Part shown: in pieces, positions 25,841 to 35,257 of the stretch
How the letters are laid out: every line of letters begins with the position of its first letter
How positions within the stretch are numbered: the first letter of the stretch is position 1
Assembly (NCBI GenBank): GCA_021776245.1
Contig: JAJFGF010000072.1
Location: forward strand, 1 to 64,000
DNA from: Hyphococcus sp.
GTDB lineage: Bacteria; Pseudomonadota; Alphaproteobacteria; Caulobacterales; Parvularculaceae
Reading direction: 5' to 3'
DNA: 64,000 nucleotides
Translations under genes and position numbers: made by a program
The notes under the pieces: model-generated
Told to the model about the DNA's origin: nothing
Database searches by the model: none
What the model saw: the letters and a program-made list of their open reading frames with translations, nothing else

Positions 25841-26640
25841 TTGTTGACCCGCAGAAAATCGCTTCGCTGATTGCAGAAATTGCCGCGGAAGAAATCGCGC
25901 CGCGTTTCGGCAAGCTCACTGCCGCCGATATCGACACGAAAACCGGCCCCAATGATTTTGTCACGCTGGCCGATCGCGGCGCAGAGGAAAAATTGCAGCG
26001 GGCGCTCACCGGGGTTTATCCGAGCGCCGCGTTTATTGGAGAAGAGGGCGCTGCCGACGACCCATCGATCCTTGAAAAGCTTCACGGCGACGGCGCCTTC
26101 TGGATTGTCGATCCCCTCGACGGCACCGGAAATTTTGTAAAAGGAAGGCCTGAATTTGGGACGATCGTGGCGCTGGTCGAAAATGGAGAGACGCGCGCCG
26201 GATGGATTTATGCAATTCCCGACCAGGCATTCGCCATCGGTTCCAAAGGCGATGGCGCGACCTGGCGCGGCGACACGCTGCTCCCGACAGCGCCGTCCGG
26301 CGATCAGCTCAAAGGCTATCGTGCGATCGGCAAGCTCATAGAGCCATGGAAATCGCAACTGACGCAACCGCTTCGCGCTGCTTTTGAAACCGAACCCACA
26401 AAATGTGCAGCTTATGGTTATATCAATCTCATTCGCGGCAGGCGCGATTTTGGCTTATATTCGAGGTGTCATCCCTGGGATCACGCTGCGGGCATTGTGA
26501 TGCTTTCCGAGATTGGCGGCCGCGCCGAATATCTCGATAATGAGGCGGCTTATACGCCCATTCCGACCTCCGGTCGGCCTCTGCTGGTTTCCGGAAATCA
26601 GGAAAATTGGACGCGTGTGCGGCATACCTTATTGAAATAG
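25837..26640 (+). CDS. Inositol-monophosphatase-family phosphatase (HisN-like possible)
   Basis: The protein has 267 aa. Metal-binding motifs of the Li-sensitive phosphatase family are present: IGEEG (near residue 67), WIVDPLDGTGNFVKGRP (near 90) and the C-terminal HPWDHAAGIVMLSEIGG. In alphaproteobacteria members in this position have been annotated as histidinol-phosphatase or inositol/3'-phosphoadenosine phosphatase; sequence alone does not decide. The ATGA overlap with hflX makes it part of the hfq-hflX operon. Residues GRRDFGLYSRCHPWD fit a small-molecule phosphatase. Confidence 0.85.
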   Translation: MIVDPQKIASLIAEIAAEEIAPRFGKLTAADIDTKTGPNDFVTLADRGAEEKLQRALTGVYPSAAFIGEEGAADDPSILEKLHGDGAFWIVDPLDGTGNFVKGRPEFGTIVALVENGETRAGWIYAIPDQAFAIGSKGDGATWRGDTLLPTAPSGDQLKGYRAIGKLIEPWKSQLTQPLRAAFETEPTKCAAYGYINLIRGRRDFGLYSRCHPWDHAAGIVMLSEIGGRAEYLDNEAAYTPIPTSGRPLLVSGNQENWTRVRHTLLK

Positions 26641-26711
26641 AACTGGCATATTCCAGCGGTCCTGTTTTTGAATTAGGACATAAACAGACATTTGCGAGAA
26701 AAAGGCCCTGA

Positions 26712-28763
26712 ATGAAAAATCTCTGGTCCGATCGGGAAGCGGCTGCTTCGGTTGAGAAATACGCAACAGAAGGCGTCAATGAAGACGTCGCTTTGCGCGT
26801 CTATACCAGCCGCCTCATTGGCGTTGAACCGCAACTTGTCATTCATGGCGGCGGCAACACGTCGGTCAAAACACGCATCAAGGACTTCCTCGGAACTGAG
26901 CGCGATGTCATTTGCGTCAAGGGCAGCGGATGGGATCTCGCGACGATTGAACCGGCCGGCCTGCCGGCGCTGGAATTGGCGCCGCTGCATGAAGTCCGCA
27001 AATGGGAAAAACTAAACGACGAAGACATGGTTGCTTTTCAGCGCCTTAATTTGCTCGACCCTTCATCGCCGAACCCCTCGGTCGAAGCGTTGCTGCACGC
27101 ATTTTTACCGCAGAAATTTGTTGATCATTCGCATGCGACAGCAATCCTGGCGCTTTCCGACCAGGCGGACAGCGCAATGCTCTGCCGCGAATTATTTGGC
27201 GCGCGGGTCGCGTTCGTGCCTTACGTCATGCCGGGGTTTCTTTTGGCCAAAGCGACCGCTGACGCTTTTGACACAAATCCGGAGGTCGAAGGCATCATTC
27301 TCGAGCGACATGGGCTTTTTACTTTTGGCGATACAGCGCGCCAGTCCTATGACCGGATGATCGCCTTTGTCAGCGAGGCGGAAGCGGCAATTGAAAAAGC
27401 AGCGTCCCACAAAAGAGGCGCGGCCAGCCTTGAACGCGCGGCGCCGCCACAGGCGGTTGCGCCGATCCTGCGCGGCGCCTGCGCCAATAAAAACGGTCCC
27501 GGCGAATTTGACAGGTTTCTTCTGGATTATCGCACATCTGACGCTATTCGCGAATATGTTGACCGGGAAACCATCGCTGAAGACGGCGCCCGCGGTGTCG
27601 TGACGCCGGATCACATCATCCGGACAAAGAATAAACCGCTCATTGTCCCGTTCCCAAAAGCCGGCGATCTTGAAAGCTTTAAGGAGGCTGCGCGCAGCGC
27701 CGTTACGGCGTATCGGACTGCCTATGACGCTTATTTCGAACGCAACAATGCGCGCTATGACGGCGGTAAACAAAAACTCGATAGCGCACCGCGGGTTATA
27801 CTGGCGCCGGGTATTGGCCTTTTCGGTCTGGGCCAAAGCGCTGGCGCCGCGAAAATTGCAGCCGACCTTGCAGAAATCACTGTTGATACAGTCCTTAAAG
27901 CTGACCGGGTTGGCCGTTTTGAAGCGCTCGGCGAGGCCGATCTTTTCGATATGGAATATTGGTCGCTTGAGCAGGCAAAGCTCGGCAAAGCAAAGCCAAA
28001 AGCCTTGCAGGGCCAGATTGTCGTTGTAACCGGGGCCGCCGGCGCAATCGGCGCCGCAACGGCGCGGGCGTTTGCCGACCAGGGCGCCGCGGTCGCACTC
28101 CTTGATATCAACCTTGACGCGGTTAAAAGCACCGCCGAGGCAATTAACGGACCCGCCTTTGCAGTCCCCTGCGATGTCACCGATGAAAGTTCGATTGCCC
28201 GCGCCTTTAACGCCGTCATCATGCAATTTGGCGGGCTTGATGTGCTCGTTTCGAATGCCGGCGCCGCCTATGAAGGGCCGATCGCCGATCTCGACGATAA
28301 TATTTTGCGCAACAGTCTCGAACTCAATTTTTTCAGCCACCAAAGCGTCGCGCAGCATGCAGTGCGGATCATGCGCGATCAGGCAACCGGCGGCGCGCTG
28401 CTCTTTAACGCTTCAAAACAGGCAATTAATCCGGGCGCAAATTTCGGGGCTTACGGCGCTGCGAAGGCCGCAACGCTTTTTCTCGCCCGGCAATATGCGC
28501 TGGAATGCGGCAAGTATGGTATTCGCGCCAATGTCGTGAACGCCGACCGGATTCGCAGCGGCATATTGAGCGACGATATGATCCGCCGCCGCGCAGGCGC
28601 GCGTGGATTAACCGAAGACGCCTATCTCGGCGGCAATCTGCTCGGCCTGGAGGTGCGCGCCGAAGATGTTGCGCAGGCCTTTGTTCATCATGCGCTGGCG
28701 CTTCGAACGACCGGCGATGTGACAACGGTTGATGGCGGCAATGTCGCAGCGATGTTGCGGTAA
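26712..28763 (+). CDS. Class II aldolase/short-chain dehydrogenase fusion
   Basis: The protein has 683 aa in two domains. Residues 1-400 form a class II (zinc) aldolase/adducin domain with GGGNTSVK near 46-53, VDHSHATAI with zinc-ligand candidates His 139 and His 141, and ERHGLFTFG with His 200. Residues 430-683 form an NAD-dependent SDR with TGAAGAIGAAT (near 438) and catalytic YxxxK in YGAAKAA (near 581). Homologues are named RhaD-type rhamnulose-1-phosphate aldolase/lactaldehyde dehydrogenase. No rhamnose genes are nearby. The convergent neighbour mtnA suggests 5-methylthioribulose-1-phosphate or 5-deoxyribulose-1-phosphate as substrate, with the SDR handling the released aldehyde; this is inference. 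Confidence 0.85.
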   Translation: MKNLWSDREAAASVEKYATEGVNEDVALRVYTSRLIGVEPQLVIHGGGNTSVKTRIKDFLGTERDVICVKGSGWDLATIEPAGLPALELAPLHEVRKWEKLNDEDMVAFQRLNLLDPSSPNPSVEALLHAFLPQKFVDHSHATAILALSDQADSAMLCRELFGARVAFVPYVMPGFLLAKATADAFDTNPEVEGIILERHGLFTFGDTARQSYDRMIAFVSEAEAAIEKAASHKRGAASLERAAPPQAVAPILRGACANKNGPGEFDRFLLDYRTSDAIREYVDRETIAEDGARGVVTPDHIIRTKNKPLIVPFPKAGDLESFKEAARSAVTAYRTAYDAYFERNNARYDGGKQKLDSAPRVILAPGIGLFGLGQSAGAAKIAADLAEITVDTVLKADRVGRFEALGEADLFDMEYWSLEQAKLGKAKPKALQGQIVVVTGAAGAIGAATARAFADQGAAVALLDINLDAVKSTAEAINGPAFAVPCDVTDESSIARAFNAVIMQFGGLDVLVSNAGAAYEGPIADLDDNILRNSLELNFFSHQSVAQHAVRIMRDQATGGALLFNASKQAINPGANFGAYGAAKAATLFLARQYALECGKYGIRANVVNADRIRSGILSDDMIRRRAGARGLTEDAYLGGNLLGLEVRAEDVAQAFVHHALALRTTGDVTTVDGGNVAAMLR

Positions 28764-28770
28764 ATATCAA

Positions 28771-29859
28771 TCATCGCCGCTCGGGAAAAAGCTTCAACAA
28801 CCCTTCTTCGCTCGCCTCAGCAACGCCGCGATCGGTAATCAGACCGGTAACCAGCCGCGCCGGAGTGACGTCAAAGGCGTAATTTGCCGCCGGGCTGCCC
28901 GCTGCCGCAATATCAACCGTGACAACATCGCCGCCGGGAAGACGGCCGGTCATTTGTGTGACTTCTTGAGAACCGCGCTCTTCGATCGGTATTTCTTTCA
29001 CGCCGTCGCGAATTGACCAGTCGATGGTGGTGTTGGGAAGCGCCACATAGAACGGCACATTATTATCATGGGCGGCCAGCGCTTTCAGATAGGTGCCGAT
29101 TTTGTTGCCCACATCGCCGGCGCGGGTGGTGCGGTCGGTGCCGACAATACAAAGATCAACTTTTCCATGCTGCATCAAATGCCCGCCGGCATTATCGACG
29201 ATAATTGTATGCGGCACGCCATGAGCGCCAAGTTCGAACGCGGTGAGGGATGCGCCCTGATTGCGCGGGCGGGTTTCATCGACCCAGACGTGAATCTCTA
29301 TGCCTTTTTCATGGGCCAGATAAATCGGCGCCGTTGCTGTGCCAAGATCAACCGTTGCCAGCCAGCCCGCATTGCAATGGGTGAGAATGTTAACCGGACC
29401 GGATTTTTTCGCGGCGATCGCTTCAATCAGTTTCAGTCCATGTTCGCCCATGGCGCGGCTGATTTCCACATCCTCGTCGCAAATTTCTTCGGCGCGGGCA
29501 AGCGCAGCAACAGCACGCTCTTCTTCCGGCAGCGCGGCAACAGCTTTTGTTATCTCATCAATCGCCCAGGCAAGATTAACTGCGGTGGGCCGTGTTTTCG
29601 CAAGCCGGGTTTGCGCACGTTCCAAACCGGCGTCGCTTGGGTCTTCAGCAATGCCCAGAAACATGCCGTAAGCGGCCGTCGCGCCGATGCATGGCGCGCC
29701 GCGCACTTGCATCGTCTCAATCGCGATCGCTGCGTCTTCGAGCGTATCGAGCGGTGCAATAACAATCTCATGAGGCAGCCGCGCCTGATCGATGATTTCA
29801 GCGCCGCGCCCGTTCGGCGCGGTCCAGATCGTTCGGTAATGTTTGCCGTTAATGTTCAT
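28771..29859 (-). CDS. mtnA: Methylthioribose-1-phosphate isomerase
   Basis: The enzyme has 362 aa. It converts 5-methylthioribose-1-phosphate to the ribulose form in salvage of the polyamine by-product methylthioadenosine. Signature pieces are [13 protein letters not shown] near residue 54, [12 protein letters not shown] with the catalytic Cys, and [18 protein letters not shown] with the catalytic Asp, separating it from eIF2B relatives. It ends 7 bp from the end of the aldolase/SDR gene, transcribed toward it. No mtnB, C or D genes of the classical pathway are seen in the window, which leaves room for an aldolase-based shunt. Confidence 0.95.
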   Translation of the reverse strand: MNINGKHYRTIWTAPNGRGAEIIDQARLPHEIVIAPLDTLEDAAIAIETMQVRGAPCIGATAAYGMFLGIAEDPSDAGLERAQTRLAKTRPTAVNLAWAIDEITKAVAALPEEERAVAALARAEEICDEDVEISRAMGEHGLKLIEAIAAKKSGPVNILTHCNAGWLATVDLGTATAPIYLAHEKGIEIHVWVDETRPRNQGASLTAFELGAHGVPHTIIVDNAGGHLMQHGKVDLCIVGTDRTTRAGDVGNKIGTYLKALAAHDNNVPFYVALPNTTIDWSIRDGVKEIPIEERGSQEVTQMTGRLPGGDVVTVDIAAAGSPAANYAFDVTPARLVTGLITDRGVAEASEEGLLKLFPERR

Positions 29860-29928
29860 GGCCGGGCCCCTGATATTCTACGATTGACTGGCGGTGGTCG
29901 GGTACAGATGCAAGACGCGCAACGACGC

Positions 29929-30300
29929 CTAATTGGCCAGGCGCCGACAGGCGACGCCGCGCAGCGGAAATTCATCACCCGTATCGCGCCGCACGACAAA
30001 ACACGCAGATCCCTGCATCATGATGTCGAATTGCGTGGGCCTTACCGTGCTTCGGCTCTCGTTCGGGCCCGGTTTTGGCGGCAACACGGAAATCACCGAT
30101 GTTTTGGTTAAATCTCCCGGGCCGATTTCGATATTTGCTCTGTTCATGGCCCTGGCAAGAGCGGATTTTACAACGCCCATTGTTTGACTGTCCGTGGTCG
30201 CCAGCGCTGCATAGGTCCGGGACGGCTTTGACTGGCAGGCGCCTGTTGTTAATGCGGCAACCATCAACATCATGCCAAACTTGCGCAAAGAGATCGTCAT
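29929..30300 (-). CDS. Hypothetical lipoprotein
   Basis: The protein has 123 aa with an N-terminal lipoprotein signal (basic SLRKFG, hydrophobic core, lipobox TGAC with Cys 22). The mature part is a single small domain with SVISVLPPKPGPNESRS in the middle and GSACFVVRRDTGDEF before two further Cys-containing stretches. A ribosome site-like GGCGGCAG precedes the ATG. It follows the S41 peptidase gene on the same strand by 16 bp, so the two are probably an operon, perhaps acting together in the periplasm. No family is recognised. Confidence 0.65.
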   Translation of the reverse strand: MTISLRKFGMMLMVAALTTGACQSKPSRTYAALATTDSQTMGVVKSALARAMNRANIEIGPGDLTKTSVISVLPPKPGPNESRSTVRPTQFDIMMQGSACFVVRRDTGDEFPLRGVACRRLAN

Positions 30301-30316
30301 TTACTGCCGCCTTTAT

Positions 30317-31966
30317 TTAGTTGGGCATCGTCATATCACGATTGGTCTCGTAAATATCCCCGACGGGCTTCCCGATTGCCAGCGCCGGCGCCCCGGCTTT
30401 GGCTACGCTGGCCGTGCTGATTTTTGGTGAAGCAGGCGGGGGCGTCGGGCAGGCGCCGGTTTGGCGATATTGCAGCGCTGCCGCCAGCAGCGCCTCATTT
30501 TGATCGCCCAGAGCATGATCAAAATCGTCACTGACGGCGCATCCGGGCGCTCTTACGCCAAAGGCGGCGTTGGAATTGCCGGCAATAAACCCATCGGCAT
30601 AGTCTCCAAATCCCTTGTCGTTGACGCCTCGAAACTGGATTGTGTAATAGGTCTCGCCGCAATTGTCCTGCGGGTAAAAGCCAAACGGTTTACCGCAGGT
30701 CCGGTTGCCGATCAGAATAACTTCGACGTCGATCCCACGCAGCGCGTTCATAACGGATTCGCTGGCGCTGCAGGTGCCGCCGGTGGTCAGGATGAAAACT
30801 CGCGACAGGTTGAGGCTGCTGAGGGGCGCGCCGTCCGGTAACGAAAACCCGAGCCCGGTATCGATGAATGGAAATGGGTCATTGACCGCGCCGGTCACCG
30901 GATTCCGGTTCCCTGCGGCGGCGTTAAACTGAAGTTGTTCATAGATCTTGCCGCTCGTCCGCACATCGCCCGCCACCATATAGCCAAGCTGGGCGGCGAC
31001 GGCGAGGAGGCCTCCGCCATTATACCGCAAATCAAGCACAAGGTCGGTAACCCCGCTGGTCTTCATGGCTGTTATTGCATCGGCGATGGCTTTTTCCGAA
31101 GCGAACGGACTGAATGTGTTAAACAGAATATAGCCGACATCGCCGGTCGGTGTGGCGATGACGCTCGTCCGATTGACCGGTTTGGGCGTTATATCCGCCG
31201 AAATCATCATCACCGTCCGGGTAAGGGCGCTGCCCGCATCCTGAACAAGAAAATTGTGCTGTTCTCCCGCACTGGCGGGAAAGAGACCGTCATTGAGAAT
31301 GTCGATTTGCGCATTCGTATTGGCGTTGACGAGGTCTACGCCGTCTACTTCAAGAATTTTGGTTCCCCGCATGAAATTCGCCTGTCCCGCGATGACCGTC
31401 GAAGCAGGAGAATTCGCCTCAGTGAAGGCGACACGAAAATCACGCGGCACGGTGGTGGAAAGGGCGATAAGTCTGGCGCCATAACCCGAAGTCGGCGCGG
31501 AGTTTCGCTCCCGCAGAAATTCATCCGTTGGCTGACTGAAGTGAAAATCGTCCTTGTCTTTGCCCGACGGCGTTGTCGCCGTAGTGCGCAGCACGTCAAA
31601 ATAGGCGATAGGGTTGTTAAAACTGCGCGGATCCCGGTCAATAACTTCGGTGTTCCACAAATAGGTCTCCTGGGTCCACGACCGCAGCCAGAAATTTTCT
31701 TCGACCGTGGACCCGGGACGGTCGATAAATGGATTGCCTTCAAAATCCACGCCGGTTCGAACGGTCTGGCATCGATCCTTGAACTGGCTCGCTGACGCAT
31801 ATACGCCCGAAGTCCAGCTCGGGCCGGTTGGCGCAGGCGTTGGCGTGGGGATTGGCGCCGCGCGCGTCGGCGCGCCGCCGCTCTGACCGCATCCCAACGC
31901 CAGGAGGATAGTTAAAAGGAGGAACGGCGCGATCACGCGCCTGCCTGTGAGTGCTTTTATTATCAC
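30317..31966 (-). CDS. S41 (CtpA-like) peptidase lipoprotein
   Basis: The protein has 549 aa. The start is GTG at 31966, chosen because it supplies basic residues (KALTGRR) before the hydrophobic core and lipobox LALGC (Cys 26). A Pro/Thr-rich linker follows (PIPTPTPAPTGP). A PDZ-like region lies at about residues 190-265 and the protease core at about 275-470, with VLDLRYNGGGLL, the nucleophile in GTCSASESV and the Lys in GNRTCGKPFGF, so the Ser-Lys dyad is intact, unlike in the S41 gene at 411. The C-terminal tail has many prolines. It is a membrane-tethered periplasmic protease. Confidence 0.85.
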   Translation of the reverse strand: MIIKALTGRRVIAPFLLLTILLALGCGQSGGAPTRAAPIPTPTPAPTGPSWTSGVYASASQFKDRCQTVRTGVDFEGNPFIDRPGSTVEENFWLRSWTQETYLWNTEVIDRDPRSFNNPIAYFDVLRTTATTPSGKDKDDFHFSQPTDEFLRERNSAPTSGYGARLIALSTTVPRDFRVAFTEANSPASTVIAGQANFMRGTKILEVDGVDLVNANTNAQIDILNDGLFPASAGEQHNFLVQDAGSALTRTVMMISADITPKPVNRTSVIATPTGDVGYILFNTFSPFASEKAIADAITAMKTSGVTDLVLDLRYNGGGLLAVAAQLGYMVAGDVRTSGKIYEQLQFNAAAGNRNPVTGAVNDPFPFIDTGLGFSLPDGAPLSSLNLSRVFILTTGGTCSASESVMNALRGIDVEVILIGNRTCGKPFGFYPQDNCGETYYTIQFRGVNDKGFGDYADGFIAGNSNAAFGVRAPGCAVSDDFDHALGDQNEALLAAALQYRQTGACPTPPPASPKISTASVAKAGAPALAIGKPVGDIYETNRDMTMPN

Positions 31967-32102
31967 AATGTTTTACTAATAACTGTATTTGCGCAGAAGG
32001 CTGTACCAACGGCAAATAGTGCCCATTTGTTGACCGCAGTCAATGCATGCCGTCACGCCGCTCATCATACGGGCATCCGGCGGCCAGGCTTGGTTCGGCA
32101 GC

Positions 32103-33224
32103 CTATTCGCCGTCGCCTGTGAGCGCGGCGAGGGCAGCGCGCAATAGGGGCGAAAACGGGGCCCCTTCATCATTGGTGACGAACAGGATCGCCTGGCCTT
32201 CATCCGGCATAATGAGAAGGGCGGAGCGAAAGCCGTCATCCCAGCCAAAATGGCGCAACATGCGTTGTCCGTTCTGGTCCGCATGGACCCAGCCCATGGT
32301 TGCTGCGCTATAAGGGTCTTCGCGGATCGTCCAGCGCGGCGCCCACATATCAGCGAGTGTTTCAGTCTCCAAAATGCGCACGCCATCCAGCGCACCGCCA
32401 TTCATCAGCGCCAGCGCATAGCGCGCCATGTCTTCGACATTGGTGTTCAAAGTCGAGCTCGGAGCGTGGCGGCGATTATAAGGATAGTCGTCAACCGCGG
32501 TTTTCGCGCCCGGGTCGCCAGAATGGCCTTGCGTGCGCCTGGACGGGGGGACGTCCGGGTAGATGAAGGTCGTGTTGTTCATTTTCAGCGGAGCAAAAAT
32601 ATTATTCGCCATATATTGTTCAAAGGATTTGCCGGAGACGCGTTCGATCACGGCCCCGAGTACCTCAAATCCGACATTGGAATATTTGCGCTCCGTGCCC
32701 GGTTCGAATAGCAACGCCCGCGGAGAGTCTTTCAGCGCCCATCGCTGCAGGGCGCCGTCGTCAAATTCAGGTTTATCCCATCCATAATCTTCGACATCAG
32801 GCATGCCGGATGTGTGCAGTAAAATTTGTCGGATAGTGATTTCTTTTTGTTTCGGTTCGGTCACCACATAACCCGGCAACACATCCACAAGCTTTGTATC
32901 GATATCGAGCTTGCCGCGTTCGGCCAACTGCATGATCCCCGTCGCCACCAACGGCTTTGACACTGACGCCCAGTGAAATACTGATTTTGTTGTGATCGGA
33001 TCGCCGCCGCCAAGCGCCTTTTCTCCGAACCCTTGTGCGTAGATGAGTTCCCCATCATCGATGATGCTGATGGCAAAGCCAACAGTTTGCGATTCTTGTT
33101 GAATGTCGCTGAGCTTTTCGGTGAGGGCTGCGGCGTTGAAGTCACCGGTAGATTCCGCGCTGGCGGACGCGCCCGCGATCGCGACTATTAACCCAAACAA
33201 GCGCATCGTAGTAATTTTCAGCAT
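32103..33224 (-). CDS. Beta-lactamase-fold serine hydrolase
   Basis: The protein has 373 aa. A strong GGAGGGG ribosome site precedes the ATG at 33224. The N terminus looks like a signal peptide (FGLIVAIAGASASA, cleavage after ASA). The class C/PBP-like motifs are SVSK (Ser-x-x-Lys, in FHWASVSKPLV near residue 85), KYSNVG (Tyr-x-Asn) and a C-terminal HFGWDDG box. Such proteins include esterases, D-aminopeptidases and PBP4-like enzymes; true beta-lactamase activity is not implied. It stands alone between the S41 gene and cysNC, probably periplasmic. Confidence 0.85.
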   Translation of the reverse strand: MLKITTMRLFGLIVAIAGASASAESTGDFNAAALTEKLSDIQQESQTVGFAISIIDDGELIYAQGFGEKALGGGDPITTKSVFHWASVSKPLVATGIMQLAERGKLDIDTKLVDVLPGYVVTEPKQKEITIRQILLHTSGMPDVEDYGWDKPEFDDGALQRWALKDSPRALLFEPGTERKYSNVGFEVLGAVIERVSGKSFEQYMANNIFAPLKMNNTTFIYPDVPPSRRTQGHSGDPGAKTAVDDYPYNRRHAPSSTLNTNVEDMARYALALMNGGALDGVRILETETLADMWAPRWTIREDPYSAATMGWVHADQNGQRMLRHFGWDDGFRSALLIMPDEGQAILFVTNDEGAPFSPLLRAALAALTGDGE

Positions 33225-33351
33225 CGGCCCCTCCAGGCGTCGAACAGACCCCAGCCTTATGGAAGTCAGTGTGTCAGTTCAATGTAAAAGGCGACGAATG
33301 GTTGCTGCAGGCGGCCAATGCGAAGGCCGCGGGAAAAGACTTCATCAGCCT

Positions 33352-35256
33352 TTACCCCTCCAGATAGCCGTTCCCCTGCAAAAATTCGACAATGCGGTCG
33401 GCGGCGTCGGCGGCGGAGATTTCAGACGTGTCGACGTCGATCTCAGCGCCCTGGGGCGCCTCATAGGCGCTGTCGATGCCGGTGAAGTTTTTGATTTCGC
33501 CGCGGCGCGCTTTGGCGTAAAGGCCCTTGACGTCGCGCTGTTCGCAAACTGCAAGCGGCGTTGAGATATAAACCTCGATAAATTCGCCGTCCGGCATCAG
33601 ATCGCGCGCCATGCGCCGTTCGCTCTGGAACGGCGAAATGAACGAGACAAGGGTGATCAACCCGGCGTCGGCCATCAGCCGCGCGGTCTCGCCGACGCGG
33701 CGAATATTTTCAACGCGGTCCGCGTCCGTAAAGCCAAGGTCCTTGTTCAACCCGTGACGCACATTATCGCCGTCAAGCGTATAGGTATGACGCCCGAGAT
33801 CATGCAGGCGCTTTTCAACGAGATTGGCGACCGTCGATTTGCCGGAGCCGGAAAGTCCGGTGAACCATAAAACGCAGGGGCGCTGATGCTTGGCGCTGGC
33901 GCGCGCCTTTTTATTGATGTCGAGATCCTGCCAGTGCACGTTCTGCGCACGCCGCAGGGAAAAATCGATCATGCCGGCGCCGATGGTGGCGTTCGAACGT
34001 TTGTCGATCAAAATAAATGCGCCGGTGCGGCGATTGTCTGCATAGGAATCAAAAGCAATCGGCTGGGCCAGGTTCAAATTGCAATAGCCGACTTCATTTA
34101 GCTCCAGCGTCTTGCCGGACATATGTTCCAGCGTGTTCACATGGATTTTGTGTTTTAGCTCAGTGACCGTTGCCGGAATTATACGATTGGCGGTTTTCAT
34201 TAAATATTGCCGGCCGGGAAACAGCGTGTCTTCGGCCATCCACAAAAGATGCGCCGCGAACTGGTCGGTCTGCTCGGCGGGGGCCTGGCCGGCGCAGATA
34301 ATATCACCGCGGGAGATATCGATTTCATCTTTCAAGGTGACTGTCACGGCCATATCCGGGCCAGCTTCATCCAAATCGCCGTCCATCGTCACGATACGCG
34401 CAACTTTGGAGCGCTTGGCCGAAGGCAGGACAACAATCTCGTCGCCGGGTTTGACTTTGCCGCTGGCGATCGTGCCGGAAAAGCCTCTGAAATCGAGGTC
34501 CGGCCGGTTCACCCATTGCACCGGCAGGCGGAACGGTTTTTCTGCCAAATCGCTGCGCACATTCACTGTTTCAAGAAACGGCAATAGCGCCGCGCCGTCA
34601 TACCATGCCATCCGGCGGCTTCTGGTAATGATATTGTCGCCTTCGAGCGCCGACACCGGAATGCAGGCGATCGTCTCAAAACCAAGCGGCTTGGCGAAGG
34701 CGCGATATTCATCCTCGATCTTGCGGAAGGTGTCTTCGTCATAGCCCACAAGGTCCATCTTGTTGACCGCAAGAACGATATGGCGAATGCCGAGCAGCGA
34801 CGTGATAAAACTGTGACGCCGGGTTTGGGTTAAAATCCCCTTACGCGCATCAATGAGGATTACCGCAAGATCGGCGGTTGAGGCGCCGGTCGCCATATTG
34901 CGGGTATATTGTTCATGGCCCGGCGTATCGGCGACAATGAATTTGCGCTTTTCCGTTGAGAAAAAGCGATAAGCGACATCGATGGTGATGCCTTGCTCGC
35001 GTTCGGCGGCAAGACCGTCAACCAGCAACGCAAAGTCAATTTTTTCGCCTTGGGTGCCGTGTTTCTTGGTATCGCTTTCAAGCGTCGCGATCTGATCGTC
35101 ATAAAGAAGCTTTGAATCGTAGAGGAGCCGCCCGATCAGGGTTGATTTGCCGTCATCGACGCTGCCGCAGGTGATGAACCGCAACAGCCCTTTGCGTTCA
35201 TGGGCGGCAAGATAGTCAATGACATTATCATCAGCGGTGAGGGGAGCATTGGCCAT
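33352..35256 (-). CDS. cysNC: Sulfate adenylyltransferase large subunit fused to APS kinase
   Basis: The protein has 634 aa. Residues 1-430 are the CysN GTPase, with [18 protein letters not shown] (P loop), [13 protein letters not shown] and [11 protein letters not shown]; residues 445-634 are the APS kinase CysC, with [14 protein letters not shown] and the [15 protein letters not shown] region. Together with CysD it makes APS from sulfate and ATP at the cost of GTP hydrolysis, then phosphorylates it to PAPS. The fusion is common in alphaproteobacteria (NodQ type). It begins 1 bp after the cysD stop, so both are in one operon. Confidence 0.96.
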   Translation of the reverse strand: MANAPLTADDNVIDYLAAHERKGLLRFITCGSVDDGKSTLIGRLLYDSKLLYDDQIATLESDTKKHGTQGEKIDFALLVDGLAAEREQGITIDVAYRFFSTEKRKFIVADTPGHEQYTRNMATGASTADLAVILIDARKGILTQTRRHSFITSLLGIRHIVLAVNKMDLVGYDEDTFRKIEDEYRAFAKPLGFETIACIPVSALEGDNIITRSRRMAWYDGAALLPFLETVNVRSDLAEKPFRLPVQWVNRPDLDFRGFSGTIASGKVKPGDEIVVLPSAKRSKVARIVTMDGDLDEAGPDMAVTVTLKDEIDISRGDIICAGQAPAEQTDQFAAHLLWMAEDTLFPGRQYLMKTANRIIPATVTELKHKIHVNTLEHMSGKTLELNEVGYCNLNLAQPIAFDSYADNRRTGAFILIDKRSNATIGAGMIDFSLRRAQNVHWQDLDINKKARASAKHQRPCVLWFTGLSGSGKSTVANLVEKRLHDLGRHTYTLDGDNVRHGLNKDLGFTDADRVENIRRVGETARLMADAGLITLVSFISPFQSERRMARDLMPDGEFIEVYISTPLAVCEQRDVKGLYAKARRGEIKNFTGIDSAYEAPQGAEIDVDTSEISAADAADRIVEFLQGNGYLEG

Positions 35257-35257
35257 G

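Noticed and set aside
27192-28358. 388-codon minus-strand open frame
   Set aside because: Antisense to the aldolase/SDR gene, whose two domains are unmistakable; the translation has no family features. A codon-bias shadow.
29068-30111. 347-codon plus-strand open frame
   Set aside because: Antisense to mtnA and the following lipoprotein; His/Arg-rich translation typical of a reverse-complement shadow.
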